From assembly GCA_029279945.1 (NCBI GenBank), contig JAJUHK010000001.1, positions 62,001 to 126,000 on the forward strand: DNA of 64,000 nucleotides. The letters are read 5' to 3'. Below the pieces are notes generated by a model that searched no databases, was not told where the DNA came from, and saw only the letters and a program-made list of their open reading frames with translations. This DNA comes from Pseudidiomarina indica (GTDB lineage Bacteria; Pseudomonadota; Gammaproteobacteria; Enterobacterales; Alteromonadaceae). Below are positions 17,074 through 27,469 of this stretch, in pieces; position 1 is the first letter of the stretch; every line of letters starts with the position of its first letter. The position numbers and the translations under genes are program-made.

Positions 17074-19413
17074 TTAAATTTTACAAGCTCCGCCAGCACA
17101 ATCGTCATCATCTTGGACGACGTCTACTGTAGCTTGTTGGTTTTCTGTTTCGCGTGTTTGGGCTTCCACTTTATCGCGCAGATCAACTTGATTGTCTGCA
17201 GCTCCATCACGAGTATTGTGGTAATACAAGGTTTTAATTCCCAATTTGTAGGCATATAGCAAATCTTGCAGTAGCTGTTTCATCGGGACTTTACCGCCCT
17301 CAAACTTGCTCGGGTCATAGTTGGTATTTGCTGAAATCGTTTGGTCGATAAACTTCTGCATAATACCAACCAATTCTAGGTACCCTTTGTTGTTTGGGAT
17401 TTGCCATAGCAGCTCATAGGCATCTTTTAGGCGTTCGTACTCTGGAACCACCTGTTTGGTGATACCATCTTTCGATGCTTTGACACTGATATGGCCACGC
17501 GGTGGCTCAATCCCATTAGTGGCATTGGAAATTTGTGATGACGTTTCTGACGGCATCAATGCTGACAAGGTTGAGTTACGCATACCATGTTTTTGCACTT
17601 CTTGACGCAACGAATCCCAATCGAGATGCAGCGGTTCGTCACAAATTGTATCAATGTCGCGCTTGTAGGTATCAATTGGCATAATACCTTTGGCGTATGT
17701 GGTTTCATTGAACTTCGGACAGGGTCCAAGCTCTTTGGCCAAATTCATTGATGCTTTCATTAGGTAGTACTGAATCGCTTCAAACGTGCGATGGGTGAGG
17801 GCATTGGCAGAGCCATCAGAATAACGGACACCGTTTTTCGCTAAGTAATACGCATAGTTAATTACTCCAATACCCAGCGTACGCCGGCCCATAGTTGCGT
17901 TACGCGCTGCAGGCACAGGATATTCTTGATAATCGAGCAAACTGTCGAGAGCGCGCACTGCAAGGTTTGCCATTTCTTCTAAATCATCCAATGATTCAAT
18001 GGTGCCGAGGTTGAACGCTGACAGTGTACAAAGTGCAATTTCACCTTCTTCATCATTGACGTGACGTAATGGTTTAGTCGGCAGTGCAATTTCCAAGCAT
18101 AGGTTACTCTGACGAATCGGAGCCACAGCCGGGTCGAATGGACTGTGAGTATTACAATGGTCTACGTTTTGCAGATAGATACGACCCGTGCTGGCGCGCT
18201 CTTGCATAAACAGACTAAAGAGTTCAAGCGCTCGGATGCGTTTCTTGCGAATGCTGTCATCGGCCTCGTATTGAGTATATAAGCGTTCGAATTCTTCTTG
18301 GTTCGCGAAGAAAGCATCATACAAGCCAGGGACGTCTGATGGACTAAAGAGCGTGATGTAATCGTCTTTAATCAATCGTTGATACATTAATCGGTTAAAT
18401 TGCACACCGTAATCTAAATGACGGACCCGGTTTTCTTCGACCCCACGGTTGTTCTTTAGTACCAATAAGCTTTCGACTTCTAAATGCCAGATAGGGTAGA
18501 ACAACGTTGCAGCTCCACCGCGAACCCCACCTTGTGAACAGCTTTTAACGGCTGTTTGGAAGTATTTATAAAACGGAATACAACCGGTATGGAAGGCTTC
18601 ACCACCCCGAATTGGGCTACCTAATGCGCGAATACGGCCAGCATTGATACCAATGCCTGCGCGCTGTGAAACATATTTAACAATGGCGCTCGCTGTGGCG
18701 TTAATGGAATCCAAGCTGTCGTCGGTTTCAATTAAAACACATGAGCTGAATTGCCGCGTTGGCGTTCGAACCCCGGCCATAATTGGTGTTGGTAAAGAGA
18801 TCTTGAACAGTGAGGTTGCGTCATAAAAACGCTTCACGTAGTCCATCCGTGTTTCTTTGGGGTAGTTAGCAAATAAACAGGCGGCTACCAACACGTATAA
18901 AAACTGTGCGCTTTCATAAATCTCACCGGTTACCCGGTTTTGTACCAAATACTTGCCTTCCAGTTGTTTCACAGCAGCATAAGAGAAGTTCAAGTCTCGG
19001 CTGTGATCAATGAAATCGTTCATTTGCTCGAATTCTTCACGGGTGTAGTCTTCGAGTAAATGGCGATCATAGCGGCCGGCCTCGACCATTTTAGTTACTT
19101 GATCGTATAGATGTGGGGGTTCAAACTGCCCGTAAGCCAATTTGCGCAAATGGAAAATAGCTAGCCGTGCAGCGAGGTATTGGTAATCCGGAGCTTCTTC
19201 TGAAATCAGATCAGCCGCCGCTTTGATGATGGTCTCATGGATGTCTTCGGTCTTGATACCATCATAAAATTGAATGCGGGATTTTATTTCAACTTGTGAA
19301 ACCGAAACGTTATCGAGACCTTCTGCGGCCCAGCTGATTACGCGATGGATTTTGTCTAAATCGAGAGGTTCACGTCTACCGTTGCGTTTGGTTACGAAGA
19401 GCTGTTGATTCAT
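17074..19413 (-). CDS. nrdA: Ribonucleotide reductase class Ia, alpha subunit
   Basis: The 779-residue NrdA reduces ribonucleoside diphosphates. An ATP-cone occupies the first 90 residues (VTKRNGRREPLDLDKIHRVISWAAEGL), followed by the ten-stranded barrel with SSCVLIETDDSL, NLCLEIALPT and the MPSETSSQISNATNGIEPPR loop. The redox pair is in the C-terminal DDCAGGACKI. The start is placed at the ATG at 19413 because MNQQLFVTKRNG matches the E. coli N-terminus; ATGs further upstream add residues with no family support. Two NrdR-like boxes lie 42-99 bases upstream. Confidence 0.95.
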   Translation of the reverse strand: MNQQLFVTKRNGRREPLDLDKIHRVISWAAEGLDNVSVSQVEIKSRIQFYDGIKTEDIHETIIKAAADLISEEAPDYQYLAARLAIFHLRKLAYGQFEPPHLYDQVTKMVEAGRYDRHLLEDYTREEFEQMNDFIDHSRDLNFSYAAVKQLEGKYLVQNRVTGEIYESAQFLYVLVAACLFANYPKETRMDYVKRFYDATSLFKISLPTPIMAGVRTPTRQFSSCVLIETDDSLDSINATASAIVKYVSQRAGIGINAGRIRALGSPIRGGEAFHTGCIPFYKYFQTAVKSCSQGGVRGGAATLFYPIWHLEVESLLVLKNNRGVEENRVRHLDYGVQFNRLMYQRLIKDDYITLFSPSDVPGLYDAFFANQEEFERLYTQYEADDSIRKKRIRALELFSLFMQERASTGRIYLQNVDHCNTHSPFDPAVAPIRQSNLCLEIALPTKPLRHVNDEEGEIALCTLSAFNLGTIESLDDLEEMANLAVRALDSLLDYQEYPVPAARNATMGRRTLGIGVINYAYYLAKNGVRYSDGSANALTHRTFEAIQYYLMKASMNLAKELGPCPKFNETTYAKGIMPIDTYKRDIDTICDEPLHLDWDSLRQEVQKHGMRNSTLSALMPSETSSQISNATNGIEPPRGHISVKASKDGITKQVVPEYERLKDAYELLWQIPNNKGYLELVGIMQKFIDQTISANTNYDPSKFEGGKVPMKQLLQDLLYAYKLGIKTLYYHNTRDGAADNQVDLRDKVEAQTRETENQQATVDVVQDDDDCAGGACKI

Positions 19414-19454
19414 GAGGTACATCCATTTTATGTCGTTAATTATTATACGGTGAG

Positions 19455-19512
19455 CCACTAGATATGGTGTGAGATTGATTGGTTCGTGTAATTTTCACAC
19501 AATATCTTGGGT
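19455..19512 (-). promoter_or_regulatory. Tandem NrdR-like boxes upstream of nrdA
   Basis: Two 16-base sites resemble the NrdR consensus ACACWATATATWGTGT. CCACTAGATATGGTGT (19455-19470) matches 13 of 16 positions and ACACAATATCTTGGGT (19497-19512) matches 14 of 16. They are 42 bp apart, about four helical turns, as expected for paired NrdR sites on one face of the DNA. NrdR represses ribonucleotide reductase genes when dATP is high. Sites were found by eye. Confidence 0.7.
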
Positions 19513-19662
19513 TTTTAAGATTAACGATATCCTAGCAGTTATCGCACCATGATCAAGTGAATTTACGGAAATCCATTTCCGACATCAGTATAAAAAAGTG
19601 GCCACCATCGCTGTAAGGCTTATCAGCTGTGAGTCATAGAAATTCAAGCAGATTAAAAAAAA

Positions 19663-20346
19663 TTATCTTGCCAATGGCAACCACAGATGGAGTAGTTCTA
19701 GTGGGTGATTAATGTGTGCATGTGCTCCCCATTGCGCAATGCAATCATCGGCACTAATGTAACCATAAGTTGCTAAGACGGTCGTCATTTGTGCCCGAAT
19801 ACCAGCTTCGATATCGCGTTGAGCATCGCCCACATACCAACAATACTCTGGTGCTATAGCGAGTTGTTCTGCAGCATACAAGAGTGGTTCAGGGTTTGGT
19901 TTGGCCACTGGTAAAGTATCACCACTGACCACTACCTCGATCTCTGCAAGCTGCGGATAATAAGGGAGGAGTTGTTGAGTAAGTGCAGCTGGCTTATTCG
20001 TCACGATTGCCACTGAAATGTGTTGGTGAAGTAATTGCTCAAGTAAACCTGCAACACCATCAAATAAACGCGTGTGCACTGCAATACGTTCCGCGTAGGC
20101 GGCTAAAAATGCTTGTCGTAGTTCATTTTTACGGTGCTCAAAATCGTCACCAAAAGCGTATTTCAACAAGCCAGTGGAGCCGTGTGAGGCGAGCGGGGTG
20201 TATTCCTCAGCACTTACCAGTGGGCGTTGTTCCGCTTGCAGTACAGTATTTAACGCGGCCCCTAAATCAGGGGCTGTATCGAGCAGAGTGCCATCAAGAT
20301 CGAATAGCACCGCCCGCGGTGCCGTTAATTGGGTTTGCGTAGGCAT
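19663..20346 (-). CDS. gph: HAD phosphatase, Gph/MupP type
   Basis: This 227-residue HAD phosphatase has motif I FDLDGTLLDT, motif II VTNK, the motif III lysine in KPNPEPLLYA and motif IV VGDAQRDIEAG. It was classically called phosphoglycolate phosphatase. However, the same position next to ubiG and gyrA in Pseudomonas holds MupP, the N-acetylmuramate-6-phosphate phosphatase of cell-wall recycling. Sequence alone does not choose between them. Its start overlaps the end of ubiG by 22 bases, so the two are translationally linked. A start shortly downstream at a non-ATG codon is less likely. Confidence 0.85.
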   Translation of the reverse strand: MPTQTQLTAPRAVLFDLDGTLLDTAPDLGAALNTVLQAEQRPLVSAEEYTPLASHGSTGLLKYAFGDDFEHRKNELRQAFLAAYAERIAVHTRLFDGVAGLLEQLLHQHISVAIVTNKPAALTQQLLPYYPQLAEIEVVVSGDTLPVAKPNPEPLLYAAEQLAIAPEYCWYVGDAQRDIEAGIRAQMTTVLATYGYISADDCIAQWGAHAHINHPLELLHLWLPLAR

Positions 20347-21035
20347 ACGATATAGTTCACATCCACATTATTGGCATCGAGATAAAACCCACGCCAAGGC
20401 AGGTAATGAATACCGGTTATGGCTTGCGCTTCAAGTCCTACCGCATCGGTCATTCGCAATAGCTCGGCTGGTTGAATGAATCTTTGATGTTGGTGAGTGC
20501 CTTTGGGAACCCAACCAAGCACATATTCTGCAGCAATGATACCTAACAACCAAGATTTCAGATTGCGATTCAAGGTGGAGAAAAATACATAACCACCAGG
20601 TTTGACGGCAGCAGTAGCTGCTTGTACGATTGCTGCAGGGTCGGGGACATGCTCGAGCATTTCCAAACAGGTGACAATGTCAAACTGCTCAGGATGCTGG
20701 GCTGCGAACTGTTCGGCAGCAATAAGCTGGTAATCAACGGCAACGTTGCATTCCAGTGCGTGCAAACGAGCAACTTGTAAGGCTTGTTCTGCTAAATCAA
20801 TCCCGGTGACGTTGGCGCCAGCGCGCGCTAAACCTTCACTGACCAAACCGCCGCCACAACCAATATCAAGGGCTGTTTTGCCAAACACGCCATCACAATG
20901 CTGCGCGATATAATCCAGTCGCAGTGGATTGATTAAATGCAATGGCTTGAACTCACCTTCGGGATCCCACCAGCGGGATGCGATGGCACTAAATTTCTCA
21001 ATTTCAATAGGATCTACATTAGGATTAACAGTCAT
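20325..21035 (-). CDS. ubiG: Ubiquinone biosynthesis O-methyltransferase UbiG
   Basis: This 236-residue SAM-dependent methyltransferase carries out both O-methylations of ubiquinone synthesis. Seen are the family start DPIEIEKFSAIASRWWDPEGEFKPLH, motif I LDIGCGGGLVSEGLAR and the FDIVTCLEMLEHVPDP region. I place the start at the ATG at 21035, since the family begins with MTVNPNVDPxEIxKF; an ATG 48 bases upstream would add an unrelated basic stretch. It is divergent from gyrA. Confidence 0.93.
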   Translation of the reverse strand: MTVNPNVDPIEIEKFSAIASRWWDPEGEFKPLHLINPLRLDYIAQHCDGVFGKTALDIGCGGGLVSEGLARAGANVTGIDLAEQALQVARLHALECNVAVDYQLIAAEQFAAQHPEQFDIVTCLEMLEHVPDPAAIVQAATAAVKPGGYVFFSTLNRNLKSWLLGIIAAEYVLGWVPKGTHQHQRFIQPAELLRMTDAVGLEAQAITGIHYLPWRGFYLDANNVDVNYIVCLRKPN

Positions 21036-21178
21036 AGGGCTTCTGCTACGGCCAAAAAGTCGGTACAGTGTACTCAACCTCACAGGATAAAAAAAGATGC
21101 GAGAGAGACCCGCTACGGGTACAATGCGCTATTAGATGATAATAAAAGAAGATCAGAGCTTTTAGGGATATAACGATG

Positions 21179-23833
21179 ATGAGTGATCTCGCTAGAGAAG
21201 TCGTTCCGGTAAATATTGAAGATGAACTGAAGAGTTCATACCTCGATTACGCCATGAGCGTGATTGTCGGGCGTGCATTACCAGACGTACGTGATGGGCT
21301 TAAACCCGTTCATCGCCGCGTACTGTTTGCGATGAATGAATTGCGTAATGATTACAATAAGCCATATAAGAAATCGGCGCGTATTGTCGGTGACGTGATT
21401 GGTAAATACCATCCCCACGGTGACAGTGCGGTGTACGACACCATTGTCCGGATGGCACAGCCATTCTCATTACGCTATATGCTGGTTGATGGCCAAGGTA
21501 ACTTCGGTTCGGTGGACGGCGACTCAGCAGCAGCAATGCGTTATACCGAAATTCGGATGGCCAAAATTGCAGGCGAATTATTATCCGATCTTGATAAAGA
21601 AACAGTCGATTTCGTGCCTAACTATGACGGCACCGAACAAATCCCTGAAGTCTTACCTACTCGTGTACCTAACTTACTAGTCAATGGTTCTTCGGGTATT
21701 GCGGTGGGTATGGCCACCAATATTCCACCTCATAACTTAACGGAAGTGATCAACGGCTGCTTAGCGATGATCGACAATCCAGCGATTGAGTTGGAAGAGT
21801 TAATGGAACACATCCCGGGGCCTGATTTTCCAACCGCAGCTTCAATTTCTGGCCGAGCTGGAATCATTGAGGCTTATAAAACGGGCCGTGGCCGCATTCA
21901 CTTACGTGCTAAAGCTGAAATTGAAACCGATAGTAGCGGCCGTGAAGCTATTATTGTGACGGAAATCCCATACCAAGTTAACAAGGCCAAATTAATTGAA
22001 AAGATTGCCGAGTTAGTGAAGGAAAAGCGTCTTGAAGGGATCAGTGGCTTACGTGATGAATCTGATAAAGATGGGATGCGTATTGTCATTGAGCTCAAGC
22101 GGGGCGAAGTGGCCGAAGTTATTCTGAATCATTTATATGCCAATACCCAAATGCAGGTGGTATTTGGTATCAACATGGTTGCGCTCGATAAAAACCAGCC
22201 GCGTTTGTTTAACCTACGTGACATGCTGGAATGCTTTATCTTGCACCGCCGTGAAGTAGTGACGCGGCGCTCGGTATTTGAATTACGTAAAGCGCGTGAA
22301 CGTGCTCATATCTTAGAAGGTTTGGCGATTGCACTGGCCAACATTGACGAAGTGATTGAATTGATTCGTCGTTCGCAAACCGCTGCGGAAGCGAAAGTTG
22401 CGCTATTAGGGCGAGCATGGCAGTTAGGCGATGTTGCCGCTATGCTCGAACGGGCAGGCGTTGATGCCGCTCGTCCAGAGCATTTAAGCGCTGAGTTTGG
22501 CATTCGTGATGGTCAATATTATTTGACCGAAGAACAAGCCCAAGCAATTTTGGATTTGCGCCTCCACCGCCTGACAGGCTTGGAGCATGACAAAATTCTC
22601 GATGAATATAAGAACTTGCTCCAACAAATTGAAGAGTTACTGCACATCCTCAATAGCTCAGAACGATTGATGGAAGTGATTCGTGAAGAGTTAGAGCAGA
22701 TCAAAGCTGAGTACGGCGATGCTCGTCGCACGGAAATTACCGCGGCAGCACACGATATCAGTATGGAAGACCTAATCAGTGAAGAAGATGTGGTGGTGAC
22801 GCTATCGCACCACGGTTACGTGAAGTATCAACCGTTGACTGAATATGAAGCGCAACGCCGCGGTGGTAAAGGTAAATCAGCTACGCGCATGAAAGATGAA
22901 GACTTTATCGAGCGTTTATGGGTAGCCAATACGCACGATACTATTTTGTGTTTCTCAACGCGTGGGCGAATTTACTGGATGAAGGTTTATCAATTGCCGT
23001 TGGCAACACGCACCTCGCGCGGTCGTCCAATTGTGAACCTATTACCACTAGAAGAAGGGGAGCGGATCACCGCTATTTTGCCAACCCGTGATTATCCAGA
23101 AGATAAATTCGTGCTGATGGCAACCCGTAACGGTGTGGTTAAAAAGACTCCAATGGAAGCGTATTCACGGCCACGTAACGGCGGTATTATTGCCTTGAAC
23201 CTAAATGAAGGCGATGAGCTCATTGGTGTAGATGTAACCACCGCAGGTGACGAGGTGATGTTGTTCTCTGACGCCGGTAAGGTGGTTCGCTTTAGTGAAG
23301 ACCAAGTTCGTTCGATGGGACGTACCGCTACTGGCGTACGAGGTATTCGCTTAGAAGAAGGACAAAAAGTTGTGTCCCTGGTGGTACCACGCGGTTCTGA
23401 TAGCGATGAAGTGCCTTGTATCTTGACGGTGACGGAAAACGGTTACGGTAAGCGGACGCCAATTGGTGATTACCCAGCGAAGAGTCGCGCTACCAAAGGG
23501 GTGGTCTCGATCAAGGTGAGCGAGCGTAATGGCGCAGTTGTCGGTGCTATGGAAGTCTTGGAAGCTAACCAAATCATGTTGATTAGTGATAAAGGCACTT
23601 TAGTTCGCACGCGCGTCAGCGAAGTATCCATTGTGGGGCGTAATACCCAAGGGGTACGCCTGATTCGCACCGGTGAAGATGAAAAAGTCGTCGGCATGCA
23701 ACGTATTGACGAAGTGGATGAAGACGACGAAACCGATGTACTCCTAAATGAACCCGTGGAAGGGGATGATAACCAAGAACCGCTCGATGATGACGTGGAT
23801 GATGAGCTAGTCGAAGACGACAGCAAGGAGTAA
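21179..23833 (+). CDS. gyrA: DNA gyrase subunit A
   Basis: The 884-residue GyrA cuts and rejoins DNA in the gyrase A2B2 complex. The catalytic tyrosine is in [10 protein letters not shown]; the GyrA-box is QRRGGKG; six beta-pinwheel repeats follow, then an acidic tail (from about 840). Two ATGs are adjacent (21176, 21179). With the second, numbering equals E. coli, and the quinolone-resistance region reads [10 protein letters not shown] with Ser83 and Asp87, the wild-type residues of quinolone-sensitive strains. AGGGA lies upstream (about 21164-21168). serC follows four bases after the stop. Confidence 0.96.
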   Translation: MSDLAREVVPVNIEDELKSSYLDYAMSVIVGRALPDVRDGLKPVHRRVLFAMNELRNDYNKPYKKSARIVGDVIGKYHPHGDSAVYDTIVRMAQPFSLRYMLVDGQGNFGSVDGDSAAAMRYTEIRMAKIAGELLSDLDKETVDFVPNYDGTEQIPEVLPTRVPNLLVNGSSGIAVGMATNIPPHNLTEVINGCLAMIDNPAIELEELMEHIPGPDFPTAASISGRAGIIEAYKTGRGRIHLRAKAEIETDSSGREAIIVTEIPYQVNKAKLIEKIAELVKEKRLEGISGLRDESDKDGMRIVIELKRGEVAEVILNHLYANTQMQVVFGINMVALDKNQPRLFNLRDMLECFILHRREVVTRRSVFELRKARERAHILEGLAIALANIDEVIELIRRSQTAAEAKVALLGRAWQLGDVAAMLERAGVDAARPEHLSAEFGIRDGQYYLTEEQAQAILDLRLHRLTGLEHDKILDEYKNLLQQIEELLHILNSSERLMEVIREELEQIKAEYGDARRTEITAAAHDISMEDLISEEDVVVTLSHHGYVKYQPLTEYEAQRRGGKGKSATRMKDEDFIERLWVANTHDTILCFSTRGRIYWMKVYQLPLATRTSRGRPIVNLLPLEEGERITAILPTRDYPEDKFVLMATRNGVVKKTPMEAYSRPRNGGIIALNLNEGDELIGVDVTTAGDEVMLFSDAGKVVRFSEDQVRSMGRTATGVRGIRLEEGQKVVSLVVPRGSDSDEVPCILTVTENGYGKRTPIGDYPAKSRATKGVVSIKVSERNGAVVGAMEVLEANQIMLISDKGTLVRTRVSEVSIVGRNTQGVRLIRTGEDEKVVGMQRIDEVDEDDETDVLLNEPVEGDDNQEPLDDDVDDELVEDDSKE

Positions 23834-23837
23834 CGCC

Positions 23838-24920
23838 ATGAGTGCCCCGTTTAACTTTTCTGCGGGGCCGGCCATGTTGCCGGCAGAAGTCATGCAACAA
23901 GCCCAAGAAGAATTTTTGAATTGGAATCACTTGGGTATCTCAGTCATGGAAATTAGTCACCGCGACCCTGTGTTTGTGCGGATGGCCGAACAGGCTGAAC
24001 AAGATCTCCGTGAGTTAATGGCGATTCCTGATAACTACCGAGTGTTGTTTATGCACGGTGGTGGTCGGGGGCAATTCAGTGCGGTCCCACAGAATATTGC
24101 GGGACCAGCCGATACCGTGGATTATTTGAATAGTGGAATATGGTCAGAATTTGCCATTCGTGAAGCTGAAAAATATGTGAATCATGTGAACGTGGTCGCA
24201 AGTACTCTCGTTACTGAACAGGGAAAAGCAATCGCTGCACAAGAAAATTGGCAATTATCTCCCCACGCTGCCTATTTCCATTACTGCCCCAATGAAACTG
24301 TCGACGGTATTGCACTACATCAAGTGCCCGATGTCGCGGTACCAATTGTTGCTGACATGTCGTCAAATATTCTGTCCGAGCCTTTGGATGTGAGTAAATT
24401 CGGCGTGATATATGCTGGTGCGCAAAAGAATATTGGACCTTCAGGTTTAGCTATCGCTATTATTCGCGATGATCTCCTCGGTCACGCACAGCGCAATACG
24501 TCCACCATTATGGATTACACGGTACAGGCGAAAGAAGGCTCAATGTACAACACTCCGAATACCTTTGCCTGGTATTTAGCAGGGTTGGTATTCCAATGGT
24601 TAAAGCGACAAGGCGGTGTCGAGGCGATTGGGCAGTTAAACCGAGCTAAAGCAGCTAAGTTATACGAGTTTATTGATCAGTCGTCATTTTATCATAATCC
24701 AGTCCACCCTGATTATCGTTCCATCATGAACGTCCCGTTCTTACTGGCCGATGACTCGCTCAACGATATATTCCTACAGCAAGCCGAGGCTGCCGGGCTG
24801 TTGGGCTTGAAAGGGCATCGATTTGTGGGTGGCATGCGAGCAAGTATTTATAATGCGATGCCGATGGCTGGCATCGATGCATTATTAGAATTTATGTGTG
24901 AATTTGAACGCAAAGTGTAA
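23838..24920 (+). CDS. serC: Phosphoserine aminotransferase
   Basis: A 360-residue class V aminotransferase converting 3-phosphohydroxypyruvate to phosphoserine; it also serves pyridoxal-phosphate synthesis. Seen are FNFSAGPAMLP at the start, HGGGRGQFSAVPQN, and the PLP lysine in GVIYAGAQKNIGPSG. AGGAG precedes the ATG by eight bases. It begins an amino-acid and aromatic gene run (serC-hisC-aroA-cmk-rpsA) that resembles the Pseudomonas locus but lacks pheA. Confidence 0.95.
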   Translation: MSAPFNFSAGPAMLPAEVMQQAQEEFLNWNHLGISVMEISHRDPVFVRMAEQAEQDLRELMAIPDNYRVLFMHGGGRGQFSAVPQNIAGPADTVDYLNSGIWSEFAIREAEKYVNHVNVVASTLVTEQGKAIAAQENWQLSPHAAYFHYCPNETVDGIALHQVPDVAVPIVADMSSNILSEPLDVSKFGVIYAGAQKNIGPSGLAIAIIRDDLLGHAQRNTSTIMDYTVQAKEGSMYNTPNTFAWYLAGLVFQWLKRQGGVEAIGQLNRAKAAKLYEFIDQSSFYHNPVHPDYRSIMNVPFLLADDSLNDIFLQQAEAAGLLGLKGHRFVGGMRASIYNAMPMAGIDALLEFMCEFERKV

Positions 24921-24960
24921 TTATTAAAACAATAAAAACTAGGACAACGAGTAAGTCAAC

Positions 24961-26061
24961 ATGAGTCTATTTAAAGCGGTAGATTTGGCGAACACTGGAG
25001 TTCGCACTTTAAGCCCTTATCAAGCGGGTAAGCCCATCGAAGAAGTAGAGCGCGAATTAGGGATCACTAATATCGTTAAACTTGCCTCAAATGAAAACCC
25101 GCTAGGATTAAGCCCGAAAGTAAAGGCTGCGTTGCAAGATACCCTTGCAGGGCTAGCCCGTTACCCTGATGCAAACGGATTTTATTTAAAATCAAAGCTT
25201 GCCGCTAAACATCAAGTTGCAACTAGCCAAATTACGTTAGGCAATGGCTCTAATGACGTGTTGGAACTGGTAGCACGGACCTATGTGAATGCTGACCATG
25301 AGGTTATTTTTGCGCAGCATGCCTTCGTTGTGTATCCATTGGTAACGCAAGCTATCGGAGCTAAAGGTATCGCCGTTCCGGCAAAGAATTACGGCCATGA
25401 TTTGCCAGCAATGTTGCGGGCAATTACGCCACGTACGCGCATGATTTTTATTGCTAACCCTAATAACCCAACCGGTACCTTTTTGACCAGTAATGAGCTG
25501 TATGAATTTTTACAGCAGGTTCCGACGAACGTTATTGTGGTGTTAGATGAAGCTTATTACGAGTATGTTGCAGAAGCAGAACGTGCGACCTCGATTACAT
25601 GGCTCGCAGAGTTTCCTAACTTAGTAGTGTGTCGTACGTTTTCAAAAGCTTATGGATTAGCTGGTTTACGAGCAGGATATGCAATATCGCATGCTGATAT
25701 TGCTGACTATATGAATCGAGTGAGGCAGCCATTCAATATGAACAGCTTGAGTTTGAAAGCTGCTGAAATCGCGTTAGACGACGATGAATACCTCGCCGAG
25801 GCCATCCGGATTAATAACCTTGGCATGCAACAACTCGTCGAGTTTTGTGACTGCGCGAAGTTACCTTATATTCCATCTCATGGAAACTTCCTAACCATTG
25901 AGGTCGGCGATAAGGCTGCTGAGGTTTATCAGCAATTGTTGCAAGCTGGTGTAATTGTACGTCCGGTCGCTGGGTATGAATTACCTCGCCATCTACGCGT
26001 GAGTATTGGTCTGAAGTACGAGAATCAAGCGTTTATTGATGCAATGACTGCGTTGCTTTAG
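24961..26061 (+). CDS. hisC: Histidinol-phosphate aminotransferase
   Basis: The 366-residue fold-type I PLP enzyme acts in histidine synthesis and, in loci like this one next to aroA, can also transaminate aromatic precursors. Motifs seen: KLASNENPLGLSP, IANPNNPTGTF, VVLDEAYYEY and the PLP lysine in RTFSKAYGLAGLRAGY. It lies 40 bases after serC. Because it is away from any other his gene, a second HisC copy elsewhere is plausible (HisC2 type). The broader annotation aromatic aminotransferase is the main alternative. Confidence 0.9.
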   Translation: MSLFKAVDLANTGVRTLSPYQAGKPIEEVERELGITNIVKLASNENPLGLSPKVKAALQDTLAGLARYPDANGFYLKSKLAAKHQVATSQITLGNGSNDVLELVARTYVNADHEVIFAQHAFVVYPLVTQAIGAKGIAVPAKNYGHDLPAMLRAITPRTRMIFIANPNNPTGTFLTSNELYEFLQQVPTNVIVVLDEAYYEYVAEAERATSITWLAEFPNLVVCRTFSKAYGLAGLRAGYAISHADIADYMNRVRQPFNMNSLSLKAAEIALDDDEYLAEAIRINNLGMQQLVEFCDCAKLPYIPSHGNFLTIEVGDKAAEVYQQLLQAGVIVRPVAGYELPRHLRVSIGLKYENQAFIDAMTALL

Positions 26062-26080
26062 AGTCAGCTGAGGTGTTGGT

Positions 26081-27382
26081 GTGAGCAGTCCTGCAGAAAT
26101 CATCTTAAAAAACGTACGCCACTGCCAAGGTGTGGTGATTTTACCGGGTTCAAAGAGTATTGCTAACCGCGCATTATTAATGGCAGCTCTTTGTGCTCAA
26201 GGGCAACGCACTGTCCTCACCAATGTTTTGCGTAGTGATGATACTGAGCGAATGATCACTGCGCTGCAAGCATTAGGTGTTAGCCTCGATATCGATCCCA
26301 ACGAGCCTACCACTATTACCGTGCATGGCTGTGCAGGCCAATGGCCACAGCAGCCCGAGCAACTCGATTTAGGGAATGCGGGAACCGCCATGCGGCCGTT
26401 GCTAGCAGTGCTAAGTGCTACGTGGCAAGGACCTACGCTTGAACTAACCGGTGATGCGCGGATGCAAGAGCGTCCATTATTGGCTTTAGTTGATTGCCTC
26501 CAGCAACAGGGCGCGCAGTTACGTTGTACCAAACAGTGGGGCTATCCACCTATTCAGCTCAGCGGCGGCCTACAAGGAGGAACTTTGAGCATTGATGGTT
26601 CGGCCTCCAGCCAATATATTTCTGCGTTACTTATGGCTTTGCCGTTGCTTCCGCAAGATTCTGTGCTCCAACTGGTTGGCGACGTCGTGTCACGCCCTTA
26701 TATTCATCTCACCATAGCGATGCTAGCACGCTTTGGAATAGAGATTGACGTGCATCCGCACCACTTTGTGATTCGGGGCGGGCAAAGCTATCAAAGTCCT
26801 CAGCATTACTGGGTGGAAGGGGATGCCAGTGCTGCATCCTATTGGCTTGCAGCGGCAGCGATTGCTGGTGGCCCGTTGCTTGTGCGCGGTGTTGGTAAGT
26901 TAAGTATCCAAGGGGATGTTGCCTTCGCTGATTATCTTGCGCAAATGGGAGCACAAGTGACGGTTGCAGATGATTATATTGAGGTTAAAGGCGGATCTTT
27001 GCGTGCTCTAGATGCTGATTATAACGCAATTCCCGATGCAGCCATGACCATGGCAACGGTGGCGTTATTTGCCCAAGGGACGACCCACATCCGCAATGTC
27101 GCCAATTGGCGGATTAAAGAAACTGATCGGTTGGCAGCCATGGCAACCGAACTGGCTAAAGTAGGTGCTGAAGTGGTGACTACCGATAGTAGCATTCACA
27201 TAACTCCACCGTTACAGATTCAACACGCTGTGATTGAAACTTACCAAGACCATCGCATGGCCATGTGCTTTGCGCTACTTGGTTTTAGTGAAGCTGGTGT
27301 AACTATTCGTGATCCAAACTGCTGCGCTAAAACCTATCCAAATTTCTTCACGGAATTTCGCCGCTTAACCGCAGGTCACTAA
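26081..27382 (+). CDS. aroA: EPSP synthase (3-phosphoshikimate 1-carboxyvinyltransferase)
   Basis: The 433-residue shikimate-pathway enzyme joins phosphoenolpyruvate to shikimate-3-phosphate and is the glyphosate target. Family motifs: LPGSKSIANRALLMAAL, LGNAGTAMRPL (class I type, glyphosate-sensitive signature), SSQYISALLMALPL and RIKETDRLAAM. It starts at GTG 26081 with GAGG about eight bases upstream, 19 bases after hisC. Confidence 0.95.
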   Translation: MSSPAEIILKNVRHCQGVVILPGSKSIANRALLMAALCAQGQRTVLTNVLRSDDTERMITALQALGVSLDIDPNEPTTITVHGCAGQWPQQPEQLDLGNAGTAMRPLLAVLSATWQGPTLELTGDARMQERPLLALVDCLQQQGAQLRCTKQWGYPPIQLSGGLQGGTLSIDGSASSQYISALLMALPLLPQDSVLQLVGDVVSRPYIHLTIAMLARFGIEIDVHPHHFVIRGGQSYQSPQHYWVEGDASAASYWLAAAAIAGGPLLVRGVGKLSIQGDVAFADYLAQMGAQVTVADDYIEVKGGSLRALDADYNAIPDAAMTMATVALFAQGTTHIRNVANWRIKETDRLAAMATELAKVGAEVVTTDSSIHITPPLQIQHAVIETYQDHRMAMCFALLGFSEAGVTIRDPNCCAKTYPNFFTEFRRLTAGH

Positions 27383-27434
27383 GAAGAATCACATATCCTT
27401 AACCAAATTGAGATGCAATTTTTTACTAAAAACG

Positions 27435-27440
27435 TATAAT
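27435..27440 (+). promoter_or_regulatory. Candidate -10 element upstream of cmk
   Basis: A perfect TATAAT at 27435-27440 lies in the 87-base gap between aroA and cmk. No good -35 box is found at the usual 16-18 base distance; TTGAGA at 27408 is too far. It may drive cmk-rpsA. Confidence 0.4.
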
Positions 27441-27469
27441 TGCGGCGCAAATTCTTGGTAGGGGATAGC

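Noticed and set aside
23470-23826. 118-codon minus-strand open frame opposite the 3' end of gyrA
   Set aside because: It mirrors the acidic GyrA tail (Asp/Glu codons read as Ser-rich on the reverse) and has no independent support.
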